The notes beneath the pieces are model-generated. The model had not been told where the DNA came from and did no database searches. It saw nothing but the letters and a program-made list of their open reading frames with translations. The translations under genes were made by a program, and so were the position numbers. From Flavobacterium salmonis (GTDB taxonomy: Bacteria; Bacteroidota; Bacteroidia; Flavobacteriales; Flavobacteriaceae): a stretch of 64,000 nucleotides of DNA. The stretch is from NCBI RefSeq assembly GCF_903819435.1, contig NZ_CAIJDP010000068.1, positions 124,001-188,000 of the forward strand. The letters run 5' to 3'. This document shows, piece by piece, positions 49,408 through 59,133 of the stretch. The first letter of the stretch is position 1. Each line of letters begins with the position of its first letter.

Positions 49408-49858
49408 GTTGAGTATTAAGATCTGAGTATTAAGTATTAAGATTAAAAAGAATTATGCATCAATTTGAAAAGTTAAAAATCTGGCAGAAAGCTATGGATA
49501 TTGTAGAAAATGTATACAAAGTTTGTGCAGAATTACCATCAGATGAGAAGTTTAACTTAATAAGTCAAATAAAAAGATGTGCAGTATCTATTCCTTCAAA
49601 TATAGCTGAAGGCTCTGGTAGAAATTCTAACAATGAGTTTGCTCATTTTTTAGGAATTGCAAATGGTTCAACTTATGAATTAATAACTCAATTAATGATT
49701 TCAAAACGTTTGAAATTAGTAGACGAAGAAAAAATATCAACGATAATAAATGAATTAGTAGAAGTCAGCAATATGAATTTTGCTCTTCAAAGAACTCTAA
49801 AAAAATAATAACTATATCGATTGGCAGTCTTAATACTTAATACACCAATCTTAATACA
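49408..49858. repeat. Inverted repeats flanking the IVP-type gene
   Basis: Left arm around 49411-49446 (GAGTATTAAG...GTATTAAGTATTAAGATT) and right arm around 49826-49858 (AGTCTTAATACTTAATAC...CTTAATAC) are near-complementary over ~18 bases, with extra partial copies. They bracket the four-helix-bundle gene and suggest it was inserted as a cassette between two genes of the fad operon. Confidence 0.6.
49455..49808 (+). CDS. Four-helix-bundle protein (23S rRNA intervening-sequence type)
   Basis: 117 residues. Matches the S23/IVP family by FEKLKIWQKAMDIV at the start, RCAVSIPSNIAEGSGR in the middle and a long final helix. Such genes were first found in rRNA intervening sequences and now occur widely at scattered sites; function is unknown (a diversity-generating-retroelement accessory protein shares the fold). 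It lies between fadN and fadA and is flanked by inverted repeats, unrelated to beta-oxidation. Confidence 0.9.
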   Translation: MHQFEKLKIWQKAMDIVENVYKVCAELPSDEKFNLISQIKRCAVSIPSNIAEGSGRNSNNEFAHFLGIANGSTYELITQLMISKRLKLVDEEKISTIINELVEVSNMNFALQRTLKK

Positions 49859-49866
49859 TTTTATAA

Positions 49867-51048
49867 ATGAAAACAGCATATATAGTAAAAGCATATAGAA
49901 CAGCAGTTGGAAAAGCTCCAAAAGGTGTTTTTAGATTTAAAAGACCTGATGAATTAGCCGCAGAAACCATTCAGTTTATGATGGATGAACTGCCAGATTT
50001 TGACAAAAAACGTATCGACGACGTTATGGTAGGAAACGCCATGCCGGAAGCAGAACAAGGTTTGAACGTTGGCCGTTTGATCTCTTTGATGGGATTAAAA
50101 GTAGAAGATGTTCCCGGAGTTACTGTAAACCGTTACTGCGCATCCGGATTAGAAACTATCGGAATGGCGACTGCTAAAATCCAGTCAGGAATGGCAGATT
50201 GTATCATTGCAGGTGGTGCAGAAAGTATGAGTTTTATTCCGATGGGAGGTTACAAACCAACTCCGGATTATAAAGTTGCCGCTGCAGGTCACGAAGATTA
50301 CTATTGGGGAATGGGTTTAACTGCAGAAGCAGTTGCCAATCAATATAAAATTTCAAGAGAAGATCAGGATGAGTTTGCTTATAACTCTCATATGAAAGCC
50401 TTGAAAGCGCAAGCGGAAGGAAAATTCGACAAACAAATCGTTCCGATTACTGTTGATCAGACTTTCATCAATGAAAATGGAAAAAAAGAAACTAAGTCTT
50501 ACGTTGTAAAACAAGACGAAGGTCCAAGAGCCGGAACTTCTGTTGCTGCTTTGGCGGGTTTAAAACCTGTTTTTGCTGCCGATGGAAGCGTTACAGCAGG
50601 TAACTCATCACAAATGAGTGACGGTGCTGCTTTTGTTTTAATCATGAGTGAGGACATGGTTAAAGAATTAAACCTTGAGCCAATTGCCAGATTAGTAAAT
50701 TTTGCTTCATCTGGCGTTGAACCAAGAATCATGGGTATTGGTCCGGTAAAAGCAATTCCGAAAGCTTTGAAACAAGCAGGTTTAGAATTGAAAGATATTG
50801 AATTGGTTGAATTAAACGAAGCATTTGCTTCACAGTCTTTGGCTGTAATTCGCGAACTAGGTTTAAATCCTGATATCGTAAATGTAAACGGTGGCGCAAT
50901 CGCATTAGGACACCCGCTGGGATGTACAGGGGCTAAACTTTCTGTTCAGTTATTCGATGAAATGAAACGCAGAGGCAGTAAATACGGAATCGTGAGTATG
51001 TGTGTGGGAACCGGACAGGGAAGCGCAGGGATTTACGAGGTTTTGTAA
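49867..51048 (+). CDS. fadA: Acetyl-CoA C-acyltransferase (thiolase)
   Basis: 393 residues, complete thiolase. The nucleophilic Cys is in VNRYCASGLETI (~93), the His in NGGAIALGHPLGCTG and the second catalytic Cys in MCVGTGQGSAG near the end. It completes the beta-oxidation cycle by cleaving 3-ketoacyl-CoA. Same operon as the FadN-type enzyme, separated only by the inserted small gene. Confidence 0.95.
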   Translation: MKTAYIVKAYRTAVGKAPKGVFRFKRPDELAAETIQFMMDELPDFDKKRIDDVMVGNAMPEAEQGLNVGRLISLMGLKVEDVPGVTVNRYCASGLETIGMATAKIQSGMADCIIAGGAESMSFIPMGGYKPTPDYKVAAAGHEDYYWGMGLTAEAVANQYKISREDQDEFAYNSHMKALKAQAEGKFDKQIVPITVDQTFINENGKKETKSYVVKQDEGPRAGTSVAALAGLKPVFAADGSVTAGNSSQMSDGAAFVLIMSEDMVKELNLEPIARLVNFASSGVEPRIMGIGPVKAIPKALKQAGLELKDIELVELNEAFASQSLAVIRELGLNPDIVNVNGGAIALGHPLGCTGAKLSVQLFDEMKRRGSKYGIVSMCVGTGQGSAGIYEVL

Positions 51049-51068
51049 ACAAAGTATTCGCTCCTATT

Positions 51069-51168
51069 TGTCATTCCGACGAAGGAGGAATCTCCTCGAT
51101 AATTATCCGCATAGTTTATCAATCGTTGTGGAGCTACTTACGGAGATTCCTCCTTCGTCGGAATGACA
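51069..51168. repeat. 100-bp palindromic intergenic repeat, copy 3
   Basis: Ends TGTCATTCCGACGAAGGAGG / CCTCCTTCGTCGGAATGACA, inner AATCTCC / GGAGATT. Same length and design as copies at 35357 and 45035; sits between fadA and the acyl-CoA dehydrogenase. Confidence 0.8.
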
Positions 51169-51233
51169 AAAAAGCCGGAAATACTAAATTATATAAGGTT
51201 ATAAAATAAAAAAACATACAAAAAACAAAAGCA

Positions 51234-53039
51234 ATGGCAGATACAATCGAAAAAAACGTAACCCGTGGTGGTCAGTTTTTAGTTAAAGAAACAAAGTGCG
51301 AAGATGTCTTTACACCAGAAGATTTTTCGGAAGAGCAGTTAATGATGCGTGACTCTGTTAAAGAGTTTGTAGACAAAGAAATCTGGCCTAACAAAAATCG
51401 TTTTGAGAAAAAAGATTACGCATTTACTGAAGAAAGCATGCGTAAAGCAGGTGAACTAGGACTTCTTGGAGTTGCAGTTCCTGAAGAATACGGTGGATTA
51501 GGAATGGGATTCGTATCTACAATGTTAGTTTGCGATTACATTTCTGGTGCTACAGGATCTTTCTCAACTGCTTTTGGTGCACATACAGGAATTGGAACTA
51601 TGCCAATTACCCTTTATGGTACTGAAGAACAAAAGAAAAAATACGTTCCAAAATTAGCTTCAGGAGAATGGTTTGGAGCTTATTGCTTGACTGAACCAGG
51701 CGCAGGATCTGATGCTAACTCAGGAAAAACAAAAGCAGTTTTATCTGAAGATGGAACGCATTACAAAATTACAGGACAAAAAATGTGGATTTCGAATGCA
51801 GGTTTCTGCAGCGTTTTCATCGTTTTTGCCCGCATTGGAGATGATAAAAATATTACTGGTTTCATCGTAGAAAACGATCCGTCAAACGGAATTTCTATGA
51901 ATGAAGAAGAGCATAAATTAGGAATCCGTGCTTCTTCTACGCGTCAGGTTTTCTTTAACGAAACGAAAGTTCCGGTTGAAAACATGCTTTCTGAAAGAGG
52001 AAACGGTTTCAAAATCGCGATGAATGCATTGAACGTTGGTCGTATTAAATTGGCTGCTGCTTGTTTAGATGCACAAAGAAGAGTTACTTCCGGAGCTGTA
52101 AAATATGCTAATGAAAGAATTCAGTTTAATACTGCTATTGCAAGCTTTGGAGCTATCCGTTCTAAATTAGCTGAAATGGCAACTAGTGCTTACGCCGGAG
52201 AAAGTGCTTCTTACCGTGCTGCAAAAGACATCGAAGACAGAATCGCTGCTCGTGAAGCAGAAGGAACTTCTCACCAAGAAGCTGAATTAAAAGGTGTTGA
52301 AGAATATGCTATTGAGTGTTCTATCCTGAAAGTAGCAGTTTCTGAAGATGTTCAGAATTGTGCTGATGAAGGAATTCAGATTTTCGGTGGAATGGGATTC
52401 TCTGAAGATACTCCAATGGAAAGTGCGTGGAGAGATGCCCGTATTGCTCGTATTTATGAAGGTACAAACGAAATAAACAGAATGCTTTCGGTAGGTATGC
52501 TGATCAAAAAAGCAATGAAAGGTCACGTTGATTTACTTGGACCTGCAATGAAAGTTCAGGAAGAATTAATGGGAATCCCTTCTTTTGATACTCCGGATTT
52601 CTCTGAATTATTTGCAGAAGAAAAAGGAATCGTGGCTAACCTGAAAAAAGTTTTTCTGATGGTTGCCGGTAGCGCTGTTCAAAAATATGGTCCGGATTTA
52701 GATTCTCACCAACAGTTATTAATGGCTGCTTCTGATATCTTAATCGAAATTTATATGGCCGAAAGTACAATTTTGAGAACGGAGAAATTAGCAAAATCTC
52801 AAGGAGAAGATAAAGTACAAGAGCAAATCGCTATGGCAAAATTATACTTATACAAAGCTGTAGATATTGTAAACTCAAGAGGAAAAGAAGGAATCGCTTC
52901 ATTCTCTGAAGGCGATGAGCAACGCATGATGTTAATGGGATTAAAACGTTTTACAAAATATACCAACCTGCCAAACGTTGTGGCATTGAGAGAAAAAATT
53001 GCAGAAAAATTAGTGGCAGAAAATTCATATTGCTTCTAA
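51234..53039 (+). CDS. Acyl-CoA dehydrogenase
   Basis: 601 residues. Core acyl-CoA dehydrogenase with the FAD/substrate signatures GAYCLTEPGAGSDAN and MGFSEDTPMESAWRDARIARIYEGTNEI; the catalytic Glu lies in IYEGTNE. A ~170-residue C-terminal extension beyond the usual ~380-residue core resembles the very-long-chain type (VLCAD/FadE5-like). It catalyses the first step of beta-oxidation. Last gene of the fad operon, followed by a strong terminator. Confidence 0.93.
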   Translation: MADTIEKNVTRGGQFLVKETKCEDVFTPEDFSEEQLMMRDSVKEFVDKEIWPNKNRFEKKDYAFTEESMRKAGELGLLGVAVPEEYGGLGMGFVSTMLVCDYISGATGSFSTAFGAHTGIGTMPITLYGTEEQKKKYVPKLASGEWFGAYCLTEPGAGSDANSGKTKAVLSEDGTHYKITGQKMWISNAGFCSVFIVFARIGDDKNITGFIVENDPSNGISMNEEEHKLGIRASSTRQVFFNETKVPVENMLSERGNGFKIAMNALNVGRIKLAAACLDAQRRVTSGAVKYANERIQFNTAIASFGAIRSKLAEMATSAYAGESASYRAAKDIEDRIAAREAEGTSHQEAELKGVEEYAIECSILKVAVSEDVQNCADEGIQIFGGMGFSEDTPMESAWRDARIARIYEGTNEINRMLSVGMLIKKAMKGHVDLLGPAMKVQEELMGIPSFDTPDFSELFAEEKGIVANLKKVFLMVAGSAVQKYGPDLDSHQQLLMAASDILIEIYMAESTILRTEKLAKSQGEDKVQEQIAMAKLYLYKAVDIVNSRGKEGIASFSEGDEQRMMLMGLKRFTKYTNLPNVVALREKIAEKLVAENSYCF

Positions 53040-53071
53040 TTTAAAAATAGTTTTTTAGCTTTTAATTTGTT

Positions 53072-53109
53072 AAATCCGCATTTGTCCCGAAACAAATGCG
53101 GATTTTTTA
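53072..53109 (+). terminator. Terminator of fad operon
   Basis: AAATCCGCATTTGT-CCCGAA-ACAAATGCGGATTT followed by TTTTATTTT: a 14-bp perfect stem. Confidence 0.92.
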
Positions 53110-53150
53110 TTTTGTATACATTAGAGAATTTAGGATAATGAACTACGCCA

Positions 53151-53675
53151 CTATTTTTTAACTTCGTCCGGCTTTGGGAACTCAATTTCTCCATCATAAG
53201 AAATTGATGCCCTGTTATTACTATTAACTGAAAGAGATGCACCCCCATCAAAAAAAACAATCATAAAAAGATTGTAAACATCATCCTTACCTTTTACAGT
53301 TGCTTTTATATTATAGGATTTTTTCTTTTTTTCAATTTGTATACCCTCAGGAATGCCTTCAAATTTTACACCGCCATCACCTCCTCCATAAGGTACGCTA
53401 AATGCACGTCCAAAAAATGGCAAATCGCAAGTTGTCCTGGTTTCACTGAATTTTAAAAAATAAGTATTATAATCTAAATTTAAAAGTCCACCTCCTTGAG
53501 GTATGACTTTTTGTGCCTCAAAAACAAAATTTTTAGAATCAATAAGACCTTTAATTTCTTTTTGTTTCTGTAATTCTTTTTCTGCTTTAAGTGCTTTTTT
53601 AGATTTTTCCTGTGCCAATACGGGAAAAATTAAAAAAGAGCATATGACTAATAAAACAAATACTTTAGTTTTCAT
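53151..53675 (-). CDS. Exported DUF4251-family protein
   Basis: 174 residues. Signal peptide MKTKVFVLLVICSFLIFPVLA, a Lys-rich helical linker, then the DUF4251 pattern: KNFVFEAQKVIPQGG...NYFLKF-like strands, LPFFGRAFSVPYGGGDGGVKFEG and YNIKATVKGKDDVYNLFMIVF. The family is common and uncharacterised in Bacteroidota; probably periplasmic. Stands 31 bases after the META gene, same strand. Confidence 0.82.
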   Translation of the reverse strand: MKTKVFVLLVICSFLIFPVLAQEKSKKALKAEKELQKQKEIKGLIDSKNFVFEAQKVIPQGGGLLNLDYNTYFLKFSETRTTCDLPFFGRAFSVPYGGGDGGVKFEGIPEGIQIEKKKKSYNIKATVKGKDDVYNLFMIVFFDGGASLSVNSNNRASISYDGEIEFPKPDEVKK

Positions 53676-53705
53676 AAATTATATTTTAGTTTAAGAAAGG
53701 AGGTT

Positions 53706-54140
53706 TTATCTTTTTGTGAATCGCATCGTTTCAATATTACCAGAAATAAAATTTAAAGTTCTTCCATCATCCGTAATAGTATAGGAAGTTACTTTAGACA
53801 AAGTACTCATAAAAACCTGTTCGCCCTGCCCATCTATACACATCATTTTGGTTGTAACCATAGGCTCCTGAAAATTAATTTTGTTTTCAGATACATTAAG
53901 TTGGCCTGTATAAGAATTACAGCTGTTATTACCCGAAACCAAATTTTCTTTAGTATTGAAATTTATTGTAGGTTTTTTATCCGGATATAAACCCTCAAAA
54001 GCAATTCTTGGTCCAGTGATATAAATAAGTTCCCAATTCCCTTCCAGTTTATAAACGACATCCTTTTTTTTACACTTAAAAACATTACAGGAAATTAACA
54101 GAAAACCAACAAAAAAAAGGATAAAAACATTCTTTATCAT
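53706..54140 (-). CDS. META-domain lipoprotein (HslJ-like)
   Basis: 144 residues. Lipoprotein signal with lipobox LLISC. The META pattern is clear: LEGNWELIYITG, PTINFNTKENLVSGNNSCNSYTGQLNVSENKINF, TKMMC and the final strand TLNFISG. META/HslJ proteins are outer-membrane or periplasmic proteins linked to stress and antibiotic tolerance; mechanism unknown. Confidence 0.85.
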   Translation of the reverse strand: MIKNVFILFFVGFLLISCNVFKCKKKDVVYKLEGNWELIYITGPRIAFEGLYPDKKPTINFNTKENLVSGNNSCNSYTGQLNVSENKINFQEPMVTTKMMCIDGQGEQVFMSTLSKVTSYTITDDGRTLNFISGNIETMRFTKR

Positions 54141-54353
54141 AATATTAAAATTTTAAAAATCAACAATTAAAAAACAGTTGAAGCCTATTTTTTTCGTTAA
54201 AAACAAATACTAATTTAAGCAATCTTTTTAAGCTTTATGTTTAAAGTTAATTAAATAACATCGAATAGTTTTGGATTTTTTTAACGTAAATACTTAAAGA
54301 ATATCTTATGTTTTATGCTAAATTTACTTATCATTAATTTAAATGCCACACAT

Positions 54354-54881
54354 ATGAAAAAAATAATTGTTTCGTTCGCAATAATTACTGCCTTAATAAT
54401 TGGTTGTAAGACCAGTACAAAATCAAATGATGCTAAAACGCTGACTGTAACTTTAGAGCCAAAAAGCAATAGTAAAGTTACAGGAACCGCAACATTTACA
54501 GAAAAAAATGGCAAAGTAACTTTTACAGCAAAAATAGCGGGTTTACAGCCGGGTGTTCATGCCATTCACATTCACGAAAAATCAGATTGCACTGCTGCTG
54601 ACGGAAGTTCTGCCGGTGGACACTGGAATCCAACTTTCAAAAAACATGGAAAATGGGGAGTTGGCGAATATCATAAAGGCGACATTGGTAATTTTACAGC
54701 AGATGCTAATGGAAACGGAACTATAACCATGACTACTGATGAATGGTCTATTGGTGGTGATGATGAAACTAAAAATATTTTAGGAAAGGGATTAATTGTT
54801 CATCAGGGAGCTGATGATTTTACTACACAGCCCACAGGTAATGCAGGTGGTCGCGTTGCCTGTGCGGGGATAATTAAATAA
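54354..54881 (+). CDS. sodC: Cu/Zn superoxide dismutase lipoprotein
   Basis: 175 residues from the ATG at 54354, which opens a lipoprotein signal (LIIGC); an upstream in-frame start adds 13 unlikely residues. Copper ligands HAIHIHE, bridging region GGHWNP...KKHG, Zn Asp in HKGDIGNF and the second Cys/Arg loop HQGADDFTTQPTGNAGGRVACAGI. It detoxifies superoxide in the periplasm. Monocistronic. Confidence 0.93.
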   Translation: MKKIIVSFAIITALIIGCKTSTKSNDAKTLTVTLEPKSNSKVTGTATFTEKNGKVTFTAKIAGLQPGVHAIHIHEKSDCTAADGSSAGGHWNPTFKKHGKWGVGEYHKGDIGNFTADANGNGTITMTTDEWSIGGDDETKNILGKGLIVHQGADDFTTQPTGNAGGRVACAGIIK

Positions 54882-54991
54882 TAAAAAATTTAATAACCAC
54901 TATTTTTTTACAAAATCTAGTGGTTATTTCATTTAAAACTAATCTTAAACACAAGAAAAAGATATAGCTTTGTATCCTCAAACTCAAGTTA

Positions 54992-56194
54992 ATGATTAAC
55001 CCATCGGCACCAGGCTGGATAGACAAATTTTTTAGTGAACAAAAATTCTCAGAAGCTATTCCTTTTGAGACTACTGACTCGTTTTACTATAAGGTTAGAG
55101 AAACAGGCTTTATCTATGGGCATATTATCTCTATTGATTCTCAAATCCCAATTCCTATAAAAGGCTGGTTTAAAACCGAGATTTCTAAAATTGCTTTATT
55201 AAATACATTATATCATGTTTTTTGTCTTGAAAAAAGAAATTCAGAGCCGAATAACTTTATTTCTGAAGTTCTAAAATTTTATAAAGAAATGAATCCCGAA
55301 GGGTTTAGTTTGTTTAAAATTTTGCTACCAAAAGACACTCCATCATTATCATTAGAAAATATAATTGATCAAAGAGTTCAAACCAATGACAGTATCATTA
55401 GTAAAAACTTCTCACATCTTGTAACCAATGCTTTATTATTTATAGATGTACTGGCTTTTAGACAATATTTAGAACATGGCGTAATTCCGGAGAAATATCT
55501 CAAGCGAATTGAAGAAGCTGTACTTGGAATTGTAGGATTAGCATTAAAAACTAAAACAGTAAAATCTCAACACGACGACTTATTAATTAAACTTTTTGAA
55601 GCTTCTATACGGTACTCAAAATTTTCAAAAGTTACTGTTGATACTTTAGAAACTTTAACCCTAAGTTATTTCGATAATAAATTAGAGCATTATTATTTAA
55701 TCGATATGGCCGGAATGGCTTTATGGAGCGACGGCGTGGTTGAAAATGAAGAAGCTTACTTTTTATATTCGTTAGGATCAATGATGAAAGTTTCTGATGA
55801 TTTCGTAACTCAAAGTATTGCTACAACCAATTTATTCATCACAACGCACAAAAAGAAAATTCCATATTTTAATTATTCTAATCCGGTAAAACACTTTTAC
55901 GACCAGATGACACACACAGTTGTAAAACTAATTATCCGAAATAAAAACAGACTGGTTAAGGAAATTGTTCAAAGTAAAGAATTAATGGTTCTTTTGGCGT
56001 ACTCTACAACAAGAGATCTGGATGCCAAAGAAAAGAAAAAAGTAAAAAAACAGCTTTTGGATATCTGTAAAACGATTCCGTCACTTACCATTTTTTTACT
56101 TCCCGGCGGAAGTTTGTTATTGCCGATTTTAATAAAGTTTATTCCAACGATGTTACCTTCTGCTTTTAATGAAAACCTGGACGAGAATGAATAA
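54992..56194 (+). CDS. LETM1-related biofilm-associated protein
   Basis: 400 residues, no signal peptide. The C-terminal ~60 residues (DLDAKEKKKVKKQLLDICKTIPSLTIFLLPGGSLLLPILIKFIP) match the LETM1 conserved membrane segment, preceded by a TerB-like acidic helical region DMAGMALWSDGVVENEEAYFLYSLGSMMKVSDDFV. Homologues in Flavobacterium are named LETM1-related biofilm-associated proteins; the molecular role is unknown. Monocistronic, ends at a bidirectional terminator. Confidence 0.8.
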   Translation: MINPSAPGWIDKFFSEQKFSEAIPFETTDSFYYKVRETGFIYGHIISIDSQIPIPIKGWFKTEISKIALLNTLYHVFCLEKRNSEPNNFISEVLKFYKEMNPEGFSLFKILLPKDTPSLSLENIIDQRVQTNDSIISKNFSHLVTNALLFIDVLAFRQYLEHGVIPEKYLKRIEEAVLGIVGLALKTKTVKSQHDDLLIKLFEASIRYSKFSKVTVDTLETLTLSYFDNKLEHYYLIDMAGMALWSDGVVENEEAYFLYSLGSMMKVSDDFVTQSIATTNLFITTHKKKIPYFNYSNPVKHFYDQMTHTVVKLIIRNKNRLVKEIVQSKELMVLLAYSTTRDLDAKEKKKVKKQLLDICKTIPSLTIFLLPGGSLLLPILIKFIPTMLPSAFNENLDENE

Positions 56195-56196
56195 AA

Positions 56197-56225
56197 AAAA
56201 TCGCCCTTTTGAGGCGATTTTTTAT
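56197..56225. terminator. Bidirectional terminator
   Basis: AAAATCGCC-CTTTTGA-GGCGATTTTTT, with A/T runs on both sides, between convergent genes. Confidence 0.9.
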
Positions 56226-56226
56226 T

Positions 56227-56865
56227 TTATAGATTATTAAGTTGATAAACTTCATCAAGTTCAGAATTCGAACTGATATTTACATTTAAATCTGTTACAA
56301 AACCTGAATTTAATCCGTAAACCCATCCGTGAAGCATTAAATCCTGGCCGTTTTGCCAAGCTCCCTGCACGATTGATGTTTTTGCTAAATTGTAAACTTG
56401 TTCTTTGGCATTAATTTCAACAAAAGTATTGAAACGTTCTGTTTCATCTTCGATTGAATTTAAATATTTATCGTGCAAACGATACTCATCTTTAATATGA
56501 CGAATCCAGTTATCGATAATTCCAACAGATTGGTTCCCCATTGCTGCTTTTACACCTCCACAGCCATAATGTCCACACACAATTACATGCTTTACTTTTA
56601 AAACATTTACCGCATAATCCAGAACACTTAACATATTCATATCTGAGTGTACGACCATATTGGCAATATTTCGGTGTACAAAAACCTCACCTGGCTTTGC
56701 TCCAATAATTTCATTAGCAGGAACACGACTGTCAGAACAACCTATCCATAACAATGGTGGGGTTTGTCCTTTTGCTAAATCTGCGAAATAATTAGGATCT
56801 TTTGCTAATGAATTTTCAACCCATTTTTTATTGTTTTCAAGTATTTGTTTATAAAACTCTATCAT
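56227..56865 (-). CDS. can: Beta-carbonic anhydrase
   Basis: 212 residues. Zinc ligands are visible as WIGCSDSRVPANEI (Cys, Asp-Arg dyad) and HYGCGGVKAAM with the preceding VCGH (His-x2-Cys). Complete beta-class enzyme converting CO2 and bicarbonate. Encoded 121 bases downstream of a SulP transporter, together forming an inorganic-carbon supply pair. Confidence 0.94.
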   Translation of the reverse strand: MIEFYKQILENNKKWVENSLAKDPNYFADLAKGQTPPLLWIGCSDSRVPANEIIGAKPGEVFVHRNIANMVVHSDMNMLSVLDYAVNVLKVKHVIVCGHYGCGGVKAAMGNQSVGIIDNWIRHIKDEYRLHDKYLNSIEDETERFNTFVEINAKEQVYNLAKTSIVQGAWQNGQDLMLHGWVYGLNSGFVTDLNVNISSNSELDEVYQLNNL

Positions 56866-56986
56866 TGTTTTTTATTTTTTTTGAATGGTATTTCTCTGTG
56901 ATAACGATTACAAAAGAACTCATGTAAAGTTACCTAAATTTAAGATTCCGCACTCTTTTAGAAATACATTAATTATTTATTTTGTT

Positions 56987-58636
56987 TTAAAATTTTTCTT
57001 TTGCTTCTTCTTTTTTTACTAATACTCTCTTTGCTACATCATAATAATGTTCAATAGAAACATGATTATTATTATCCGGAGTATTTTCTAATTCGTAAGC
57101 TTCTTTAAAACCTTTCAGTTTCACCTTGATATTTTCATCAATAGCACGAGTTTCTTTAAATTCTCTGATTAAATCCAATACATCATGGGCAATATATTCT
57201 GTATCATGTGCATTGATGATAACTTTAGAGTTTTCAGGAATTTCACTTAATGTTTGTTTTATAGCAGCTTTATTCAAAAATGATACTTCCTGAGCCAAGT
57301 CGATGTGAATAATGTCTCCATCTTCGTATTCTTCTTTCTTGAAGATATAAGCTCTTTTTAAGTTACCTCTCAATACAAAAATGATACTGATGATAATTCC
57401 CAACGCCACACCTTTTAGTAAATCTGTCGCAACAACAAATACCAAGGTTGCAATAAAGGGAATAAACTGATATTTTCCTTTATGCCAGAAATGTAAAAAT
57501 GTAGCAGGTTTTGCTAATTTATATCCTACCAAAATCAAAACTGTAGCTAATGTTGCCAATGGAATTTTATTTAATATTGCCGGAATAGACAAAACACTAA
57601 TTAATAAAAGTACACCGTGAATAATTGAAGACATTTTTGATTTTGCTCCAGCATTATTATTTGCAGATGATCTCACAACTACAGATGTCATTGGCAATCC
57701 TCCTAAAAGGGAACTTAACATATTACCAATACCCTGAGCTCTTAATTCTACATTTGTATCTGTATAGCGCTTTTGAACATCCATTCTGTCAGAAGCTTCA
57801 ATACACAACAACGTTTCGATAGAAGCTACAATGGCAATTGTAATGGCTACGACCCAAACTTGAGGATTTGTAACTGCGCTAAAATTTGGCGTGATAATAA
57901 TGGACTTAAAATCATCAAAAGATTTTGGAACCGGTAACGAAACTAAATGTTCTTTTGCAATTGCAAGCGAGCTTCCTGACGATATAAAGAATTCATTTAA
58001 TAAAACCCCCAGAATAACTGCTACCAAGGCGCCTGGTACTAATTTTAATCTCTTTAAAAATGGGACTTTATCCCAGGAAATTAAAACCACAAGCGAAATT
58101 AATGAAATTACTACAGCACCTAATTGAATGTGATTAACAACATCAAATAGAAAAGAAAATGAATTGCTTCCATCATTTTGAATGAAAGCCTGATCTCCTT
58201 CAAAATCTGAATCGTAACCAAATGCGTGCGGTATTTGTTTTAGAATAATAATAATACCGATACCGGCAAGCATTCCTTCAATTACATTGGTTGGAAAATA
58301 ATTCGATATACTTCCGGCTTTTAAAAACCCTAATGCTAATTGAATTAATCCTGCAATAAAAACTGATAGTAAAAAAACATCGAAAGCACCAAAATCAGTG
58401 ATGGCGGTTAAAACAATAGCTGTTAAACCAGCTGCTGGTCCGGAAACACTAATATGTGACTGGCTTAAATAACCTACCACAATACCTCCAATAACACCTG
58501 CAATGATTCCAGAAAACAAAGGTGCGCCGGAAGCCATTGCAATACCTAAACACAATGGAAGAGCGACCAAGAAAACCACCAAACCTGAAGCAAAATCAGA
58601 TTTAAGGTTAGCAAAAAGATTAATTTTTTTTGACAT
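56987..58636 (-). CDS. SulP-family anion (bicarbonate) transporter
   Basis: 549 residues with ~12 membrane segments and the SulP signatures VALPLCLGIAMASGAPLFSGIIAG and SHISVSGPAAGLTAIV. A short cytosolic STAS domain follows (~430-540). The linkage to a beta-carbonic anhydrase is typical of bicarbonate-transporting SulP proteins (BicA-like), so bicarbonate is the likelier substrate than sulfate (inference from context). Confidence 0.88.
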   Translation of the reverse strand: MSKKINLFANLKSDFASGLVVFLVALPLCLGIAMASGAPLFSGIIAGVIGGIVVGYLSQSHISVSGPAAGLTAIVLTAITDFGAFDVFLLSVFIAGLIQLALGFLKAGSISNYFPTNVIEGMLAGIGIIIILKQIPHAFGYDSDFEGDQAFIQNDGSNSFSFLFDVVNHIQLGAVVISLISLVVLISWDKVPFLKRLKLVPGALVAVILGVLLNEFFISSGSSLAIAKEHLVSLPVPKSFDDFKSIIITPNFSAVTNPQVWVVAITIAIVASIETLLCIEASDRMDVQKRYTDTNVELRAQGIGNMLSSLLGGLPMTSVVVRSSANNNAGAKSKMSSIIHGVLLLISVLSIPAILNKIPLATLATVLILVGYKLAKPATFLHFWHKGKYQFIPFIATLVFVVATDLLKGVALGIIISIIFVLRGNLKRAYIFKKEEYEDGDIIHIDLAQEVSFLNKAAIKQTLSEIPENSKVIINAHDTEYIAHDVLDLIREFKETRAIDENIKVKLKGFKEAYELENTPDNNNHVSIEHYYDVAKRVLVKKEEAKEKF

Positions 58637-58715
58637 AATACAATACTAAAAATTGATACATTAAAGATCTACTATATTTACTACAAATACAGTTAGTTTA
58701 AAATAATCGGAAGTA

Positions 58716-59000
58716 TTACACTAAGTTTGGAGGTGGTGCAAATATGCTAGGAGAAATATTGTCTAGTTTGACAATATTTTCAGACACTATTGTTTTTTTC
58801 TGTATATAAAGAGGTATTGCAACTTCATGTTGCAATATTACCGGATAAACGGCTGCCTTAAGTTCTTTGTGTGAGTGCTCTTCTTCAGAAAAACTAAAAA
58901 AAATAGATGTATCATTACTCTTCTTCATCAACGTCACAACTGTTGGCGTTGCTAAAAAAGCAATGAATATGAATAATAATATGCGAGCGATTAGTTTCAT
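58716..59000 (-). CDS. Small exported/membrane-anchored hypothetical protein
   Basis: 94 residues. One N-terminal hydrophobic segment (LIARILLFIFIAFLATPTVVTLM) and a soluble tail with EEEHSH and a Pro-rich C-terminus. Upstream of the SulP gene on the same strand (80 bases). Family not recognised. Confidence 0.5.
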   Translation of the reverse strand: MKLIARILLFIFIAFLATPTVVTLMKKSNDTSIFFSFSEEEHSHKELKAAVYPVILQHEVAIPLYIQKKTIVSENIVKLDNISPSIFAPPPNLV

Positions 59001-59133
59001 TCAAGCAAAAATAACTTTTAACAGATAAAATCAAAGTATGAAGCTAAAAATTTTATAGAAATTTAACATTTGTAAAAAAGCTGAATATATACATTTGACT
59101 ATTCATATTTTCAAACAATTCATAAACAACATA

